5,248 bases of DNA from an uncultured Collinsella sp. (GTDB lineage Bacteria > Actinomycetota > Coriobacteriia > Coriobacteriales > Coriobacteriaceae): assembly GCA_900551975.1 (NCBI GenBank), contig URYA01000126.1, positions 1 to 5,248 on the forward strand, given 5' to 3'. Below the pieces are notes generated by a model, which saw only the letters and a list, made by a program, of their open reading frames with translations, had not been told where the DNA came from and did no database searches. Both the position numbers and the translations under genes were made by a program. Numbering within the stretch: the first letter of the stretch is position 1; each line of letters starts with the position of its first letter. Of the stretch, positions 5,003-5,248 are shown piece after piece.

Positions 5003-5030
5003 AAGTTGAGGTCGAAAACAGTAGTAGAAT
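5000..5030 (+). promoter_or_regulatory. Probable promoter of the secreted-protein gene
   Basis: TAGAAT (5025-5030) matches five of six -10 bases and lies 42 bases before the start codon. The only -35-like sequence at a usable distance is TTCAAG (5000-5005) with a 19-base spacer, which overlaps site C. A poor -35, a long spacer and overlapping dyads are the pattern of activator-dependent, MerR-type promoters; that reading is inference. Confidence 0.45.
5001..5015 (+). promoter_or_regulatory. Operator-like site C
   Basis: TCAAGTTGAGGTCGA matches 12 of 15 bases of TCAAGTTGAACTTGA (the reverse complement of site B). It lies directly upstream of the candidate -10 at 5025-5030, covering the -35 side of the spacer, where a bound regulator would affect initiation. 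Confidence 0.4.
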
Positions 5031-5061
5031 ACCGTTCGAACCATAACCTACGATTGATTGC

Positions 5062-5067
5062 AGAGGG
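5062..5067 (+). promoter_or_regulatory. Ribosome binding site of the secreted-protein gene
   Basis: AGAGGG, with core GAGG at 5063-5066, lies 6 bases before ATG 5073. An in-frame TGA at 5055-5057 rules out a much longer start. Confidence 0.7.
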
Positions 5068-5072
5068 ACTGG

Positions 5073-5248
5073 ATGCAGCATTCGAATCATCGCACCGCAG
5101 CGCTCATTGCGTCGAAGCCGGCTCGTATCATCACGAGCGCCGCGCTCGCCGTTGCGCTGACGGCCACGCCGATGCTCTCCCCCGTTGCGGCGTATGCCGC
5201 CTCGCAGGCAACGCAGGACCAGCTTTCCGCAGCCCAGCAGAAGATCGA
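5073..5248 (+). CDS. Secreted protein N-terminus, probable coiled-coil cell-wall hydrolase (partial)
   Basis: The frame is open from ATG 5073 to the window end and gives 58 complete residues. Residues 1-18 are basic and polar (Arg7, Lys15, Arg18), followed by a hydrophobic core at 19-32 (IITSAALAVALTAT) and a signal-peptidase I site AYA|A at 40-43, so the protein is exported by Sec. The mature start SQATQDQLSAAQQKI is rich in Gln and Ala with heptad-like spacing, typical of the coiled-coil region that precedes an NlpC/P60 or similar peptidoglycan hydrolase domain in actinobacterial secreted proteins. The catalytic part lies beyond the window, so hydrolase identity is a guess from N-terminal style; another secreted coiled-coil protein is possible. 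The long upstream region carries several dyad repeats and a candidate promoter, suggesting its own regulated transcription. Confidence 0.7.
   Translation, partial: MQHSNHRTAALIASKPARIITSAALAVALTATPMLSPVAAYAASQATQDQLSAAQQKI

Noticed and set aside
4839..5072. Cyclic-di-AMP (ydaO-type) riboswitch before the secreted cell-wall protein gene
   Set aside because: Such riboswitches often precede wall-hydrolase genes in actinobacteria, but I cannot find their conserved GC-rich core or junctions; the region is AT-richer and consists of short DNA-type dyads.
5034..5087. Two TTCGAA-centred 8-bp palindromes (5034-5041 and 5080-5087)
   Set aside because: Short palindromes of this size are expected by chance, and the second lies inside the coding sequence.

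Overview
The window is GC-rich, densely coding, apparently chromosomal DNA. Gene content and style (ECF-transporter operon, an aspartate racemase next to an ATP-grasp ligase, a MOSC protein, a secreted coiled-coil cell-wall protein) suggest a Gram-positive actinobacterium, most likely a Coriobacteriia gut commensal close to Collinsella. The taxonomic call is an impression from protein style; no marker gene is present.

Layout. (1) 1-1773, plus strand: the end of an energy-coupling-factor (ECF) module in the order ecfA1 (3' end only), ecfA2, ecfT, with stop/start overlaps typical of translational coupling. The substrate-binding S component is not in the window, so the imported vitamin or metal is unknown. 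(2) 1774-1897: convergent gap with a strong bidirectional hairpin terminator and a short sequence that may belong to a dispersed repeat. (3) 1898-3985, minus strand: an ATP-grasp carboxylate-amine ligase followed by an aspartate/glutamate-family racemase with both catalytic cysteines. Together they look like a pathway that makes D-aspartate and attaches it to the peptidoglycan precursor, as in Enterococcus faecium. (4) 3986-4205: divergent intergenic region with overlapping, mutually exclusive inverted repeats just before the next gene. (5) 4206-4838, plus strand: a MOSC-domain protein with an unusual N-terminal extension. (6) 4839-5072: AT-richer regulatory region with three related 15-bp operator-like sites and further palindromes. 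(7) 5073 to the end: the start of a secreted protein (signal peptide, then a Gln/Ala-rich probable coiled coil), probably a cell-wall hydrolase of the NlpC/P60 sort; its catalytic part lies outside.

How the parts relate: the ECF genes form one transport complex and the racemase/ligase pair one cell-wall pathway. The secreted protein may also act on the wall, but nothing here links it to the D-Asp pair. I see no mobile element, CRISPR array, tRNA or rRNA, and no clear case for a wholly new system. The points most worth checking are the D-Asp locus, the repeated dyad sites before the secreted-protein gene, and the alternative stems before the MOSC gene.
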